From Tahibacter aquaticus (GTDB lineage Bacteria > Pseudomonadota > Gammaproteobacteria > Xanthomonadales > Rhodanobacteraceae): a stretch of 64,000 nt of DNA. The notes under the pieces are model-generated. The model did no database searches, was not told where the DNA came from, and worked only from the letters and a program-made list of their open reading frames with translations. Position 1 is the first letter of the stretch. The number at the start of each line of letters is the position of its first letter. Positions 25,567 through 35,300 of the stretch are shown one piece after another. Position numbers and translations under genes: made by a program. The stretch is taken from assembly GCF_004363655.1 (NCBI RefSeq), contig NZ_SNZH01000011.1, forward strand, positions 203,715-267,714, written 5' to 3'.

Positions 25567-26892
25567 TCAAGGGCCGGGCTTGAGCCAGCTGCGCGGGTCC
25601 AGCGGCTTGCCGCGGGCGCGCAGCTCGAAATACAGGCCGGCGCTCTTGCGCCCGCCACTGGTGCCGGCGGTCGCGATTGGTTCGCCCGCGTCGACCCAGT
25701 CTCCAACATCCTTGAGCAAGGTTTCGTTATAGCCGTAAAGACTCATGTAGCCGTCGCCGTGATCGAGGATCAGGATCAGGCCATAGCCCTTGAGCCAGTC
25801 CGCATAGGCGACGCGGCCATGCGACACCGCGCGCACTTCGGTGCCGCTGTCGGCCGCCACGACGATGCCGGAGATCGCCCGGCCCGAGTCATCGCTGGAA
25901 CCGAAGCCGACCGCGACCTTGCCCGGCAGCGGCCAGGGCAGGCGGCCGCGGCGTTCCGCGAACGGTTCGGCCGCCTTGAGCTGCTTGGGAATATCGGCAA
26001 ACACGTCGCGCAGCCGTTCGAGCAGGCGGAGCAGGGCCGACTCGTCCTTGCCCAGGGCGTCCAGGCGGGCAGCCTGGTCTTTCAGGCTGAGCTCCAGGGT
26101 GTCGAGCATGGCCTCGCGCTCGAGCTTCTCTGCCTGTAGCCGCGTGCTTTCGCTGTTGCGCTCGCCGCGCGTGGCCTCGATCTCGACGACTTGCGCCTCG
26201 ATCGCCTGCTGCACCTTGGCCAGGTCGACCAGGTCGGCCAGCAATTCCTCGATGCGGCCCATGCGCGCGCGCTGGAAATAGCGATGATAGGCAAGCACGC
26301 GCGACGTCGTCGCCACTTCGTTCTGCTGCAGGATCAGCTTGATTTCCTCGTGCCGGCCCAGGGCGTAGGCCGAACGCAGCAGCGCTGCCAGGGCATCGCG
26401 CTGGGATTTGAGTTTTTCCTCGAGTTCCTTTTTGCGCAATTGCAGCGCATCCAGCGACTGCTGCTGCTCGGCCAGTTTTTCCTGCAGCGTGCGCAACTCG
26501 CGCGCGACCGCGGCAATGCGCGTCTCGCGCTCGCGCAGCTCTACCGCGACACCGCCTTTCTGTGCTTCGGTCGCCTTGCGCTGATCGGCCAGCTGCTTGA
26601 TTTGCGTGCGCAAGGTGTCGAGCTTCTGCTGCGCCTCGCGTTCCTCATTGCTGGCCGGCTTGGCCGGCGCAGCGCTTGCGGCCGCCTCGGCGGCTTCCTG
26701 GGCGACGGCAGCGGAGTGCCACAACGCGCCGGCCACGTAGGGTGCGATGAGCGCAGCGAATTGCACCGCAAGGCATCCCACCACGCGAAGAACCGCCGCC
26801 ACGACCGATACCGCGCGCAGCACAGCGGGCGCGGCCAGACCCTGCTCCGCGCGGCGCAATTCGCTGTGCTCATCGCACCCTGCGCAAGGCAT
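25567..26892 (-). CDS. envC: Murein hydrolase activator EnvC (coiled coil plus degenerate LytM domain)
   Basis: About 441 residues from the ATG at 26892; in-frame TTG at 26910 and GTG at 26823 are alternatives. After the signal region comes a long coiled coil (EEREAQQKLDTLRTQIKQLA onward, about 200 residues), then a LytM/M23 domain near the end (LPWPLPGKVAVGFG, LILDHGDGYMSLYGY, AGLYFELRARGKPLDP). Zinc ligands are missing: the HRGxD position reads AISGIV and the final HxH position reads YFE. EnvC proteins are likewise inactive and activate the AmiA/AmiB amidases at the division septum. Its 5' end overlaps or abuts the gpmI stop. Two REP palindromes fall inside the first 50 codons, see separate entries. 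Confidence 0.9.
   Translation of the reverse strand: MPCAGCDEHSELRRAEQGLAAPAVLRAVSVVAAVLRVVGCLAVQFAALIAPYVAGALWHSAAVAQEAAEAAASAAPAKPASNEEREAQQKLDTLRTQIKQLADQRKATEAQKGGVAVELRERETRIAAVARELRTLQEKLAEQQQSLDALQLRKKELEEKLKSQRDALAALLRSAYALGRHEEIKLILQQNEVATTSRVLAYHRYFQRARMGRIEELLADLVDLAKVQQAIEAQVVEIEATRGERNSESTRLQAEKLEREAMLDTLELSLKDQAARLDALGKDESALLRLLERLRDVFADIPKQLKAAEPFAERRGRLPWPLPGKVAVGFGSSDDSGRAISGIVVAADSGTEVRAVSHGRVAYADWLKGYGLILILDHGDGYMSLYGYNETLLKDVGDWVDAGEPIATAGTSGGRKSAGLYFELRARGKPLDPRSWLKPGP
26741..26767 (+). repeat. REP palindrome, copy 1 (within 5' part of envC)
   Basis: 27-bp imperfect palindrome GGTGCGAT...ATTGCACC, preceded by GTAG (26737-26740). On the envC strand it encodes AVQFAALIAP of the signal region. 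Confidence 0.8.
26853..26879 (-). repeat. REP palindrome, copy 2 (inverted, within 5' part of envC)
   Basis: 27-bp copy in the opposite orientation; its strand reads GCAG then GGTGCGAT...ATTGCGCC. On the envC strand it encodes GCDEHSELRR. With copy 1 it forms a head-to-head pair separated by 85 bp. Confidence 0.8.
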
Positions 26893-26906
26893 GGCCGCTT
26901 GACGGA

Positions 26907-28439
26907 TCAAGCGTCGAAAGTCAGCAGCGAACGCCCCGTCATTTCCGCCGGCATCGGCAGGCCCATCAGCGCCAGCACGGTCGGCGCCAGGTCACGCAAT
27001 GCGCCGTGTTCGATGCGCGGCCGGCCGGGGCCGACATAGACCAGCGGTACAGGCCCGACCGTGTGCTGGGTATGTGGCTGGCCGTTCTCGTCCAGCATCT
27101 GCTCGAGGTTGCCGTGGTCGGCGCTGATCAGCAGCGCGCCACCTGCGGCGCGGATCGCCGCTTCGATGCGGCCCAGGGCTTCATCAACCGCCTCGACCGC
27201 CGCGATGGCCGCGCCGAGCAGGCCGGTATGCCCGACCATGTCCGGATTGGCAATATTGCAGGCGATGAAATCGAACTCGCCCGAGGCGATGGCCGCGACC
27301 AGCCTGTCGGTGAGTTCCGGACAGCTCATCTGCGGCTGCAGATCGTAGGTGGCGACCCGGGGGCTGGGTACCAGGATGCGCTGTTCGCCCGCATACGGCA
27401 GCTCGCGCCCGCCCGAGAAGAAGAAAGTTACATGTGCATATTTCTCGGTTTCCGCAATACGCAGCTGGGTCTTGCCCAGCGACGCCAGGTATTCGCCCAG
27501 GGTATTGGCCATCGACTGCGGCTGGTAGGCAACGGCGGTGACAGCGAGGCTGGCGCTGTACTCGGTCAGGGTGACGAAAGCCGACAGGGCAAGGGCACGG
27601 CCGCGCGGGAAGCCGTCGAAGGCGGCTTCGGTGAATACCTGTACCAGCTGGCGGGCACGGTCGGCGCGGAAATTCATGAATACCACCGCATCGCCGTCGA
27701 CCATGCGCGCGCCGGCACCGATCACGGTCGGCTTGACGAACTCGTCGTTCTCGCCGCGCGCGTAGGCCGCCGCGAGTGCGCCGACGCCGCTGGCCGCGTG
27801 AAACTCGGCACGCGCGTCGACCATGGCGTCGTAGGCCAGCTGTACCCGTTCCCAGCGCTTGTCGCGGTCCATCGCGTAGTAGCGGCCGCCGACCGTGGCG
27901 ACGAAGGCGCCGCTGGTCGCGGCGCAGACTGCTTCGAGTTCGCGCAGGCTCGGTTCGGCACTCTTCGGCGGCATGTCGCGACCGTCGAGGAAGGCATGTA
28001 CGGCGATGCGCGGCACGCCCTGCTGCGCGGCCAGGCGGATCATGGCGAAGATATGGCTTTCGTGACTGTGCACGCCGCCCGGCGAAAGCAGGCCGAACAG
28101 GTGCAAGGTACCGCTGCCACCGCGGGCGGCGTCGCAGGCCCGCAGCAATGCTGCATTGTTGAAGAATTCACCCGTGGAAACATCCTGGTCGATGCGGGTG
28201 AGATCCTGGTAGACGATGCGGCCCGAGCCGATGTTCATGTGGCCGACCTCGGAATTGCCCATCTGTCCGTCGGGCAGGCCTACGTGCAGCCCGTGGGTGT
28301 CGACCAGGTCGTGCGGACAGGTCGCCAGCAGGCGGCGCCAGTTGGGGCAGCGCGCCAGCGCAATGGCGTTGTTGTCGGTTTCCACGCGATGGCCCCAGCC
28401 ATCGAGGATCAGCAGCAATACAGGCTTGGGTGCGGTCAC
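26907..28439 (-). CDS. gpmI: 2,3-bisphosphoglycerate-independent phosphoglycerate mutase
   Basis: 510 residues, the usual length. It interconverts 3- and 2-phosphoglycerate with two manganese ions. Motifs: LLILDGWGHR with the first metal-binding Asp, GQMGNSEVGHMNIGSGR with the phosphoserine nucleophile in GNSEVGH, HAFLDGRDMPP, and FMNFRADRARQL. The closing metal-site residues are in CNIANPDMVGHTG and LLISADHGNLEQM. The GTG start at 28439 gives the canonical N-terminus; the longer opening upstream is not supported. First gene of the gpmI-envC-ctpA group; a TACCAT -10-like box lies about 30 nt upstream of the start. Confidence 0.95.
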   Translation of the reverse strand: MTAPKPVLLLILDGWGHRVETDNNAIALARCPNWRRLLATCPHDLVDTHGLHVGLPDGQMGNSEVGHMNIGSGRIVYQDLTRIDQDVSTGEFFNNAALLRACDAARGGSGTLHLFGLLSPGGVHSHESHIFAMIRLAAQQGVPRIAVHAFLDGRDMPPKSAEPSLRELEAVCAATSGAFVATVGGRYYAMDRDKRWERVQLAYDAMVDARAEFHAASGVGALAAAYARGENDEFVKPTVIGAGARMVDGDAVVFMNFRADRARQLVQVFTEAAFDGFPRGRALALSAFVTLTEYSASLAVTAVAYQPQSMANTLGEYLASLGKTQLRIAETEKYAHVTFFFSGGRELPYAGEQRILVPSPRVATYDLQPQMSCPELTDRLVAAIASGEFDFIACNIANPDMVGHTGLLGAAIAAVEAVDEALGRIEAAIRAAGGALLISADHGNLEQMLDENGQPHTQHTVGPVPLVYVGPGRPRIEHGALRDLAPTVLALMGLPMPAEMTGRSLLTFDA

Positions 28440-28634
28440 GGCAGAGTCGGCGAGCGTGGCGGAACACGCATGGTAGCCCAATCGCCGCCGCGCCCGCCTG
28501 GGCCGCACATGACTGATGGCAGGGGGGCGGCACCAGCCTGCAACCCTGGCGCAAAACGCTGCATCCAAGCCCCTGTCAGCGCGGATCGTCCGCGCAGCCC
28601 GCGCGGCACCGGCCAACCTCAACAGGAGTTCATC

Positions 28635-29291
28635 ATGACCATGCGCACGCTCGCCTTCGCCCTCTGCATCGCGCTGTCCGCTGGCGCTCACGCCGGCAGC
28701 AGCGGCGAGGACATCGACAAGGTCAACGGTTCGATCCGTATCACCGAAGGCCAGGCCGCCGGCGATCTGGAAACCGTCAACGGTTCCATCCATGTCGGCG
28801 ACCACGCCCGCCTCGACGATGCGGAAACCGTCAACGGCGAAATCAATATCGGCAGCGACGTGGAAGCGTCGAGCCTGAGCACCGTCAACGGCGGCATCGA
28901 CATCGGCCAGCGCAGCCGTATCCGCGGCGAAGTGGAATCGGTCAACGGCGGCATCACGCTGGAAGCCGGCGCCGATGTCGGCGGCAAGGTATCCAACGTC
29001 AACGGCCGTATCCAGACCGAGGCCGCACGCATCGGCGGCAGCATCGAAACCGTTGCCGGCGACATCGAGATCGGTCGCGACTCACGTGTCGACGGCGGCA
29101 TCCTGGTGGAAAAGCCCAGCGGCTGGAACTGGGGCAAGAGCAAGAATCCGCGTGTCGTCATCGGCCCGAACGCGGTGGTGCGCGGTCCGCTGGTGTTCCG
29201 CCGCGACGTCGACCTGTTCGTCAGCGACAGCGCCAAGACCGGCGCCATCGAAGGCGCCACGGCCAAGCGTTTCAGCGGCGCCACGCCATAA
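28635..29291 (+). CDS. Exported beta-repeat protein with 18-residue VNG repeats (DUF4097-like)
   Basis: 218 residues with a signal peptide (LAFALCIALSAGAHA). The mature protein is built from seven consecutive units of about 18 residues, each containing a (E/K/S)xVNGxI core: KVNGSIRI, ETVNGSIHV, ETVNGEINI, STVNGGIDI, ESVNGGITL, SNVNGRIQT, ETVAGDIEI. Such periodicity predicts a right-handed beta-helix or solenoid. A C-terminal piece (NPRVVIGPNAVVRGPLVFRRDVDLFV) continues the beta character. Position in the cell should be periplasmic or outer-membrane surface. A strong AGGAG ribosome site precedes the ATG. Its function is not known; it diverges from gpmI. Confidence 0.8.
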   Translation: MTMRTLAFALCIALSAGAHAGSSGEDIDKVNGSIRITEGQAAGDLETVNGSIHVGDHARLDDAETVNGEINIGSDVEASSLSTVNGGIDIGQRSRIRGEVESVNGGITLEAGADVGGKVSNVNGRIQTEAARIGGSIETVAGDIEIGRDSRVDGGILVEKPSGWNWGKSKNPRVVIGPNAVVRGPLVFRRDVDLFVSDSAKTGAIEGATAKRFSGATP

Positions 29292-29542
29292 TCGTTCGCG
29301 CGCCGGCGCGGCCCGGTCGGCATTTGCGTGGGTTTCCGCCGCCAGCCCGTATCGAGCGGGCGGCGGGTTTCCTGCGCAGTAGCCGATAGCAGGCACGCGG
29401 CGGGAAACCGGCAGCTACGCCCGGCAGAGCCGGCCCTGGCGCCGGTTCGGCCATTTCCGTGAGCGTGCACATGACTTCTGGCCTGGCTGGGGCCGCCGCG
29501 GGCTGACTACACTCGGGATTCTGTGTAGTTCCCGGAGGCTCC

Positions 29543-31279
29543 ATGCGCCATACCTTGATTGTCGCCAGCCTGGCCCTGAGCCTGGCTGCCTGTTCCGATA
29601 CCCCGCCACCGCCGCCGGCTGCCGCCGCGCCGGCTGCCACTCCGGCCCCGGCCGCGGCGCCCGCCGCACCGGTCATCAACGACAGCAGCGGCATCAGCGC
29701 TGCCGGCTTCGGCGCACGCCTGAAGAAACTCGCCTCGGACGAGTTCGAAGGCCGCGAACCCGGCACCCTGGGCGAGCGCCTGACCACGGCCTATATCAAG
29801 GACGAGTTCGAGCGCATCGGCCTCAAGCCCGGCAACAACGGCTCATGGTTCCAGTCCGTGCCGATGGTGGAAATCAACCTGCAGAACACCGACGTGAGCC
29901 TGGACGTGGCCGTCGGCGGCAGCAGCGAGAAGTTCGCCTACAAGACCGACATGGTCGTGGGCAATCTGTCGGCCAAGCCCGAGGTCGCGCTGAAAGATTC
30001 CGAACTCGTCTTCGTCGGCTACGGCGTGAACGCGCCAGAGCAGCAGTGGAACGACTACGCCGGCCTGGACGTGAAGGGCAAGACCGTCGTCGTACTGATC
30101 AACGACCCAGGCTTCGGCAGCGGCGATGCGGAACTGTTCAAGGGCCGCGCGATGACCTACTACGGCCGCTGGACCTACAAGTTCGAGGAGGCCGCCCGCC
30201 AGGGCGCCGCCGGCGCACTGATCGTGCACGAGACCGAAGGTGCCGGTTACGGCTGGGACGTGATCGAGAACAGCTGGAGCGGACCGCAGTTCGACCTGCC
30301 CAAGAGCGAAGACCCGGCACCGCGCCTGGACCTGGCAGGCTGGATCACCAAGGCTTCGGCCGAGCGCCTGTTCGGCAAGGCCGGCCTGGATTTCGCCGCA
30401 CTGCGCAAGAGCGCCGACGTGCGCGGCTTCAAGCCGCAGGCGCTGCCGGCCAAGCTGTCGGCCACGCTCAAGAGTGCGATCAAGAGCGGCGCTTCAGACA
30501 ATGTCGTCGGCATGATCGCCGGCAGCGGCCATCCTGACGAAGCCATCGTCTACAGCGCGCACTGGGACCACCTGGGCAAAGACACCACGCGCAGCGGCGA
30601 CCAGATCTTCAACGGCGCAGTCGACAACGCCACCGGCGTGGCCGGCCTGATCGAAATCGCCGAAGCGTTCGCCAAGCAGAATCCGCCGCCACAGCGCAGC
30701 GTGATCTTCACCGCGGTGACGCTGGAAGAATCCGGCCTGCTCGGCTCGCGCTACTACGCCACGCATCCGCCGATCGCAATGAACAAGACCGTGGCCAACA
30801 TCAACATGGATGCCCTGTACCTGACGCCGATGGCACGCAACATCAGCGTCGTCGGCTTCGGCCAGTCGGACATGGACGCCTACATCAAGGAAGCCGCTAC
30901 CGCCCAGGGCCGCGTGATCACGCCGGGCGAATCGCCGGAGAAGGGCTTCTTCTTCCGCTCCGATCATTTCAACTTCGCCCGCAAGGGCGTGCCGGCGCTA
31001 TACGCCAAGGGCGGCGCCGACCTGTTCGTCGGTGGCGAAGCCGCAGGCAAGGCCGCGTTCGACGACTACGGCAAGAACCGCTACCACCAGGTCGCCGACG
31101 AATACCGCGACGACCTGCCGCTGGACGGCGCCGTCGCCGACCTGCAGGCGCTGTATGCGGTAGGCAAGAAACTCGCCGCCGAATCGACCTGGCCGCAATG
31201 GGCGGCCGACAGCGAGTTCAAGGCAATCCGCGATACGTCGCTCGCACCGGAAGCCGGCAAGGCCAGCTCGGCCAAGTAA
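29543..31279 (+). CDS. Lipoprotein M28-family zinc aminopeptidase
   Basis: 578 residues. The N-terminus MRHTLIVASLALSLAAC is a lipoprotein signal (LAAC), followed by a Pro/Ala linker. A protease-associated insert (ELVFVGYGVNAPEQQWNDYAG) precedes the catalytic M28 domain. Zinc ligands and catalytic residues are visible: H in YSAHWDHLG, D in GAVDNATGVAG, E-E in TLEESGLLG, D in NINMDALYL and the final H in RSDHFNFARKGVPALY. It should release N-terminal amino acids from peptides outside the cytoplasm. The ribosome site GGAGG is strong and a TACACT -10-like box sits at 29508. Similar extracytoplasmic exopeptidases are numerous in Lysobacterales, which live on peptides. Confidence 0.93.
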   Translation: MRHTLIVASLALSLAACSDTPPPPPAAAAPAATPAPAAAPAAPVINDSSGISAAGFGARLKKLASDEFEGREPGTLGERLTTAYIKDEFERIGLKPGNNGSWFQSVPMVEINLQNTDVSLDVAVGGSSEKFAYKTDMVVGNLSAKPEVALKDSELVFVGYGVNAPEQQWNDYAGLDVKGKTVVVLINDPGFGSGDAELFKGRAMTYYGRWTYKFEEAARQGAAGALIVHETEGAGYGWDVIENSWSGPQFDLPKSEDPAPRLDLAGWITKASAERLFGKAGLDFAALRKSADVRGFKPQALPAKLSATLKSAIKSGASDNVVGMIAGSGHPDEAIVYSAHWDHLGKDTTRSGDQIFNGAVDNATGVAGLIEIAEAFAKQNPPPQRSVIFTAVTLEESGLLGSRYYATHPPIAMNKTVANINMDALYLTPMARNISVVGFGQSDMDAYIKEAATAQGRVITPGESPEKGFFFRSDHFNFARKGVPALYAKGGADLFVGGEAAGKAAFDDYGKNRYHQVADEYRDDLPLDGAVADLQALYAVGKKLAAESTWPQWAADSEFKAIRDTSLAPEAGKASSAK

Positions 31280-31403
31280 CACCTGCCATGCTGCCTCCGG
31301 GCGAATCCCGGAGGCAGCTGCGCGGCCGCGCTTCAACCATACGCCTTGCGCCGCCGCAGCGACGGCGACAAGATTCGCCGCCTCGCCCGTCTGCCGCGCC
31401 GCC

Positions 31404-32150
31404 ATGCCCATCCTCATCGTTGCCTCGGTACTGCTGCAGTTCTTCTGCCTGGTGCACCTGGTGCGCACGGGCCGGCCGTATTACTGGATCTGGCTGATCC
31501 TGATCGGCTCCTTCCTGGGTTCGGCGGTCTACATCATCACCCAGGTCATTCCCGAGCTGCGCAACGATCCGGCCAGCCGCAAGCTGGTGCGCAACGTGCA
31601 GGACCGCATCGACCCGGAACGCCAGCGCCGGCGCATCGCACAGCAGCTGGACGTGGCCGACACGGTCGACAACCGGCGCAAGCTGGCCGAGGAATGCATG
31701 CGCCTGGGCGACTATGCCAATGCGGCCGAGCTGTACCAGTCGGTGCTCAAGGGCATCTACGCCAGCGACGCGGCCTTCCTGCTCGGCCTGGCCCAGGCCC
31801 AGGCCGGCCAGCACCAGTACGCCGCCGCGCGCGATACGCTGGATACGCTGATCAAGGCCAATCCGGATTTCCGCTCCGACGACGGCCACTTCCTCTACGC
31901 CCGCTGCCTGGAAGAACTGGGCGAGCACGCCCGCGCGCTGGAGGAATACCAGGTCCTGTCCACCAGCTATCCCGGCGAGGAAGCGCGCCTGCGCTATGGA
32001 CTGCTGCTCAAGCAGGCAGGCCGGACGGACGAGGCACGCCAGGTGTTCGAAGACATGCTCAAGCGCGCTCGCGTGGCACCGAAGTACTACCGGCGCAAGG
32101 AAAAGGAATTCCTCGACGCGGCGCAGAAAGAGCTTGCCATCGGCAGCTGA
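31404..32150 (+). CDS. Membrane-anchored tetratricopeptide repeat protein
   Basis: 248 residues. Two N-terminal hydrophobic helices (ILIVASVLLQFFCLVHLV and WIWLILIGSFLGSAVYII), then about 150 residues of TPR-like helices: LGDYANAAELYQSVLKG, AFLLGLAQAQAGQHQYAAARDTLD, YARCLEELGEHARALEEYQ and LKQAGRTDEARQVFEDML. It probably scaffolds a membrane complex; partners are not evident. It lies between two exopeptidase genes, 125 bp after the first and 217 bp before the second, without obvious coupling. No strong ribosome site precedes its ATG. Confidence 0.75.
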   Translation: MPILIVASVLLQFFCLVHLVRTGRPYYWIWLILIGSFLGSAVYIITQVIPELRNDPASRKLVRNVQDRIDPERQRRRIAQQLDVADTVDNRRKLAEECMRLGDYANAAELYQSVLKGIYASDAAFLLGLAQAQAGQHQYAAARDTLDTLIKANPDFRSDDGHFLYARCLEELGEHARALEEYQVLSTSYPGEEARLRYGLLLKQAGRTDEARQVFEDMLKRARVAPKYYRRKEKEFLDAAQKELAIGS

Positions 32151-32367
32151 GCGTTTCGCCGCCGCGACAAAACCCGGCACCGGCAAGACCGCTGTGCGCG
32201 CAGCACGGCAAACACGGCGCGAACGCGCCGGTTCTGCGGGGCAATAGCCTTGGGTCTACGCCTGCGGACGGCGCAGAACCGCACCCGCGAACTAGCCCTT
32301 TTGGCCCAGGGCAGTAGCCCGTCCGCTTTCTACAATCGGGTGCGCCCACTACCGAGCCGAGCACCCG

Positions 32368-35300
32368 ATGCCGATAACCCTCGTTTCCGCTGCCCTGCTT
32401 GCCGCGGCCACCGCGGCACCCGAGCAGGGAGCCAGCCGCGTGCTGCGTTTTCCCGATATCTGCGGCGATGCCGTCACCTTCGTCCAGGCCGGCGACATCT
32501 ATCGCGCCGCCGCCACCGGCGGTGTCGCGCAGCGGCTGACCTCGCATCTGGGCAACGAGCTGTATCCGAAATTTTCCCCCGACTGCCGCTGGATCGCGTT
32601 TTCCGGCGAATACGACGGCACGCGCCAGGTGTATGTGATTCCGGCCGACGGCGGCCTGCCGCGCCAGCTCACCTGGTACAACGACGTCGGCGCCATGCCG
32701 CAGCGCGGCGGCACCGACTACCGCGTGCTGGACTGGAGCCCGGACGGCAAGGACGTACTGGTGCGCGCCAACCGCGTGCCGTATTACGACGAACGCAGCG
32801 GCCTGCTCTACCGGGTGCCGTTCGACGGCGGCCTGGAAACACCGCTGGCCATGCCGATCAGCGGCGGCGGCATGTTCTCGCCCGACGGCAAGTCCGTCGT
32901 CTACACGCCGATTGATCGTGATTTCCGCAGCTGGAAGCGCTATCGCGGCGGCCGCGCCCAGGACGTGTGGACCTACGATCTGGTCAACAACACCTCCAAG
33001 CGCCTGACCGACGCCCGCGCCACCGATCACCAGCCGATGTGGCTGGGCGATACGGTGTTCTTTGTCTCCGACCGCGGCGGCCAGACCTTGAACCTCTGGT
33101 CCATGCCGGCCCAGGGCGGCGAAGCGCGCCAGCTCACCACCTTCAGCGATTTCGACGTGCTCTGGCCCAGCGCCGGCAAGGACGCCATCGCCTTCGAACA
33201 GGGCGGCTGGATCTGGCGCTTCGATCCGGCCACGGCCAAGGTGGCCAAGCTGGATATCCGCGTCGGCGGCGACCAGCCCCAGGCCATGCCGGCCTGGAAG
33301 AAAGTCGCCGGCCAGATCGAATCCTTCGATCTTTCGCCGCACGGCGAACGCGCCGTATTCGGTGCGCGCGGCGAATTGTTCAGCGTACCGGCCAAGAACG
33401 GCGAAGTACGCAATCTGAGCCGCACGCCGGCCGCGCGCGAGATCAGCGTGCGCTGGTCGCCGGATGGCAAGAGCGTGGCCTATCTGTCCGACGCCAGCGG
33501 CGAGTACGAAATCTATGTGCGCGGCCAGGACGGCAACGGCGAGCCGCGCCGGGTCACCCGCGACGGCAGCATCTGGCGCTTCCCGCCGGTCTGGTCGCCG
33601 GACTCGCGCAAGCTAGCCTATGCCGACAAGCAGCAGCGCCTGCGCATCGTCGACATCGACAGCGGCAGCCAGCGCGAGGTCGACCAGGGCCGCTACGACG
33701 ACATCACCGACTACGCCTGGTCACCCGATTCGAACTGGCTGGCCTATGCGCGCACCAACGCCGCCAACCTGTCGGAAATCTGGCTGTATTCGCTCGCCGA
33801 CGGCAAGACCGGCGCCGTCACCGAAGCGACCAGCAGCGCCTTCAGCCCGACCTTCGACCCGAAGGGACGCTGGCTGTATTTCCTGTCCAACCGCGACTAC
33901 AACCTGACCTTCAGCGCGTTCGAAAGTAACTATTTGTACACAAATGCCACGCGCCCGTATGCGCTGGGCCTGGCCGCCGATGCGCCGGCTGTCTATCCGC
34001 TGAAGAGCGACGAGGTCAAGCCGGCCAGCACGGCGCCGGCGGAAAAACCGGCCCAGGAAACCCAGGCCGCACTGCCGCCCAAGGTGCGTGTCGACCGCGA
34101 CGGCATTCTCGGCCGCCTGACTGCGCTGAAAGTCGGCCCGGGCGATTACCAGGGCCTGCGCGCCGGCATCGATGCGGTGTATTTCCTGTCCAACAATCAG
34201 CGCCAGCGGCGCGTGATGGACCCCAGCCTGGACCCGCAGGATCTGCGCCGCCTCGCCCTGGATGCCGACACCGACAAGAGCGTCGCACCGAATATCGCCG
34301 ACTTCCGCATTTCCGCCAGCAGCGACACCTTGCTGCTCAAGCAGGGCGACCGCTACGCCATCGTCAAGGCCGACGCCGGCCAGGACTTCGCCGCCGGCGC
34401 CCTGAATCTGGACCGGCTCGAGCTGTACATCGACCCGCGCGTGGAATGGAAACAGGTCTACACCGACGCCTGGCGCATCCTGCGCGACTGGTTCTACGAC
34501 CCGGGTGTACACGGTGGTATCGAACGCTGGAACGGCATCCGCGACCGCTACGCCGCCATGCTGCCCTACCTGGGCAGCCGCGCCGACCTGGACTACGTAC
34601 TGCACGAAATTGCCGGTGAAATGAACTCCGGTCACATCTACGTCGTGTCCTCGCCCGACATGCCCAAGGTCGAACGCCATGCCAGCGGCCTGCTCGGCGC
34701 CGAATTCGCCACCGACGCCTCGGGCTATTTCCGCATTGCCCGCATCTATGCCGGCGAAAACTGGAACCGTGACCTGCGCTCGCCGCTGACCGAAGCCGGC
34801 GTCAACGTGAAGCAGGGCGATTTCCTCATCGCCGTCGACGGCGTCGACGCACGCAGCGTGAAGAATCCGTACCAATTGCTGCAGGGCCGCGGCGACCAGG
34901 TCGTGAGCCTCACGGTCAGCAACAAAGCCAGCGCCAGTGGCGCGCGCGAAGTGCGCGTACGCACGCTGACCTCGGAACAGTCGCTGCGCTACGCCGACTG
35001 GGTGGCTTCGCGCCGCGCCCTGGTCGACAAGCTGTCCAACGGCCGCGTCGGCTATATCCACGTGCCGAATACGGCGGTCGAAGGCAACCGCGAACTCAAC
35101 CGCGGCCTGCTCGCCTACCACGACAAGGAAGCGCTGATCATCGACGATCGCTACAACGGCGGCGGCTTCATTCCCGACCGCATGATCGAACTGCTGCAGC
35201 GCCAGCCGCTGAACTACTGGAAGCGCCGCGGCGTGGAACCGCTGGCCACGCCGCTGGTGTCGCACGAAGGCCCCAAGGCCATGCTGACCAACGGCCTGTC

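Noticed and set aside
27006..28634. Plus-strand frame running into the VNG-repeat protein
   Set aside because: Antisense to gpmI; the real gene starts at 28635 with AGGAG and a signal peptide.
33721..35265. 514-codon minus-strand frame opposite the tricorn-like protease
   Set aside because: Shadow frame without motif or ribosome site.
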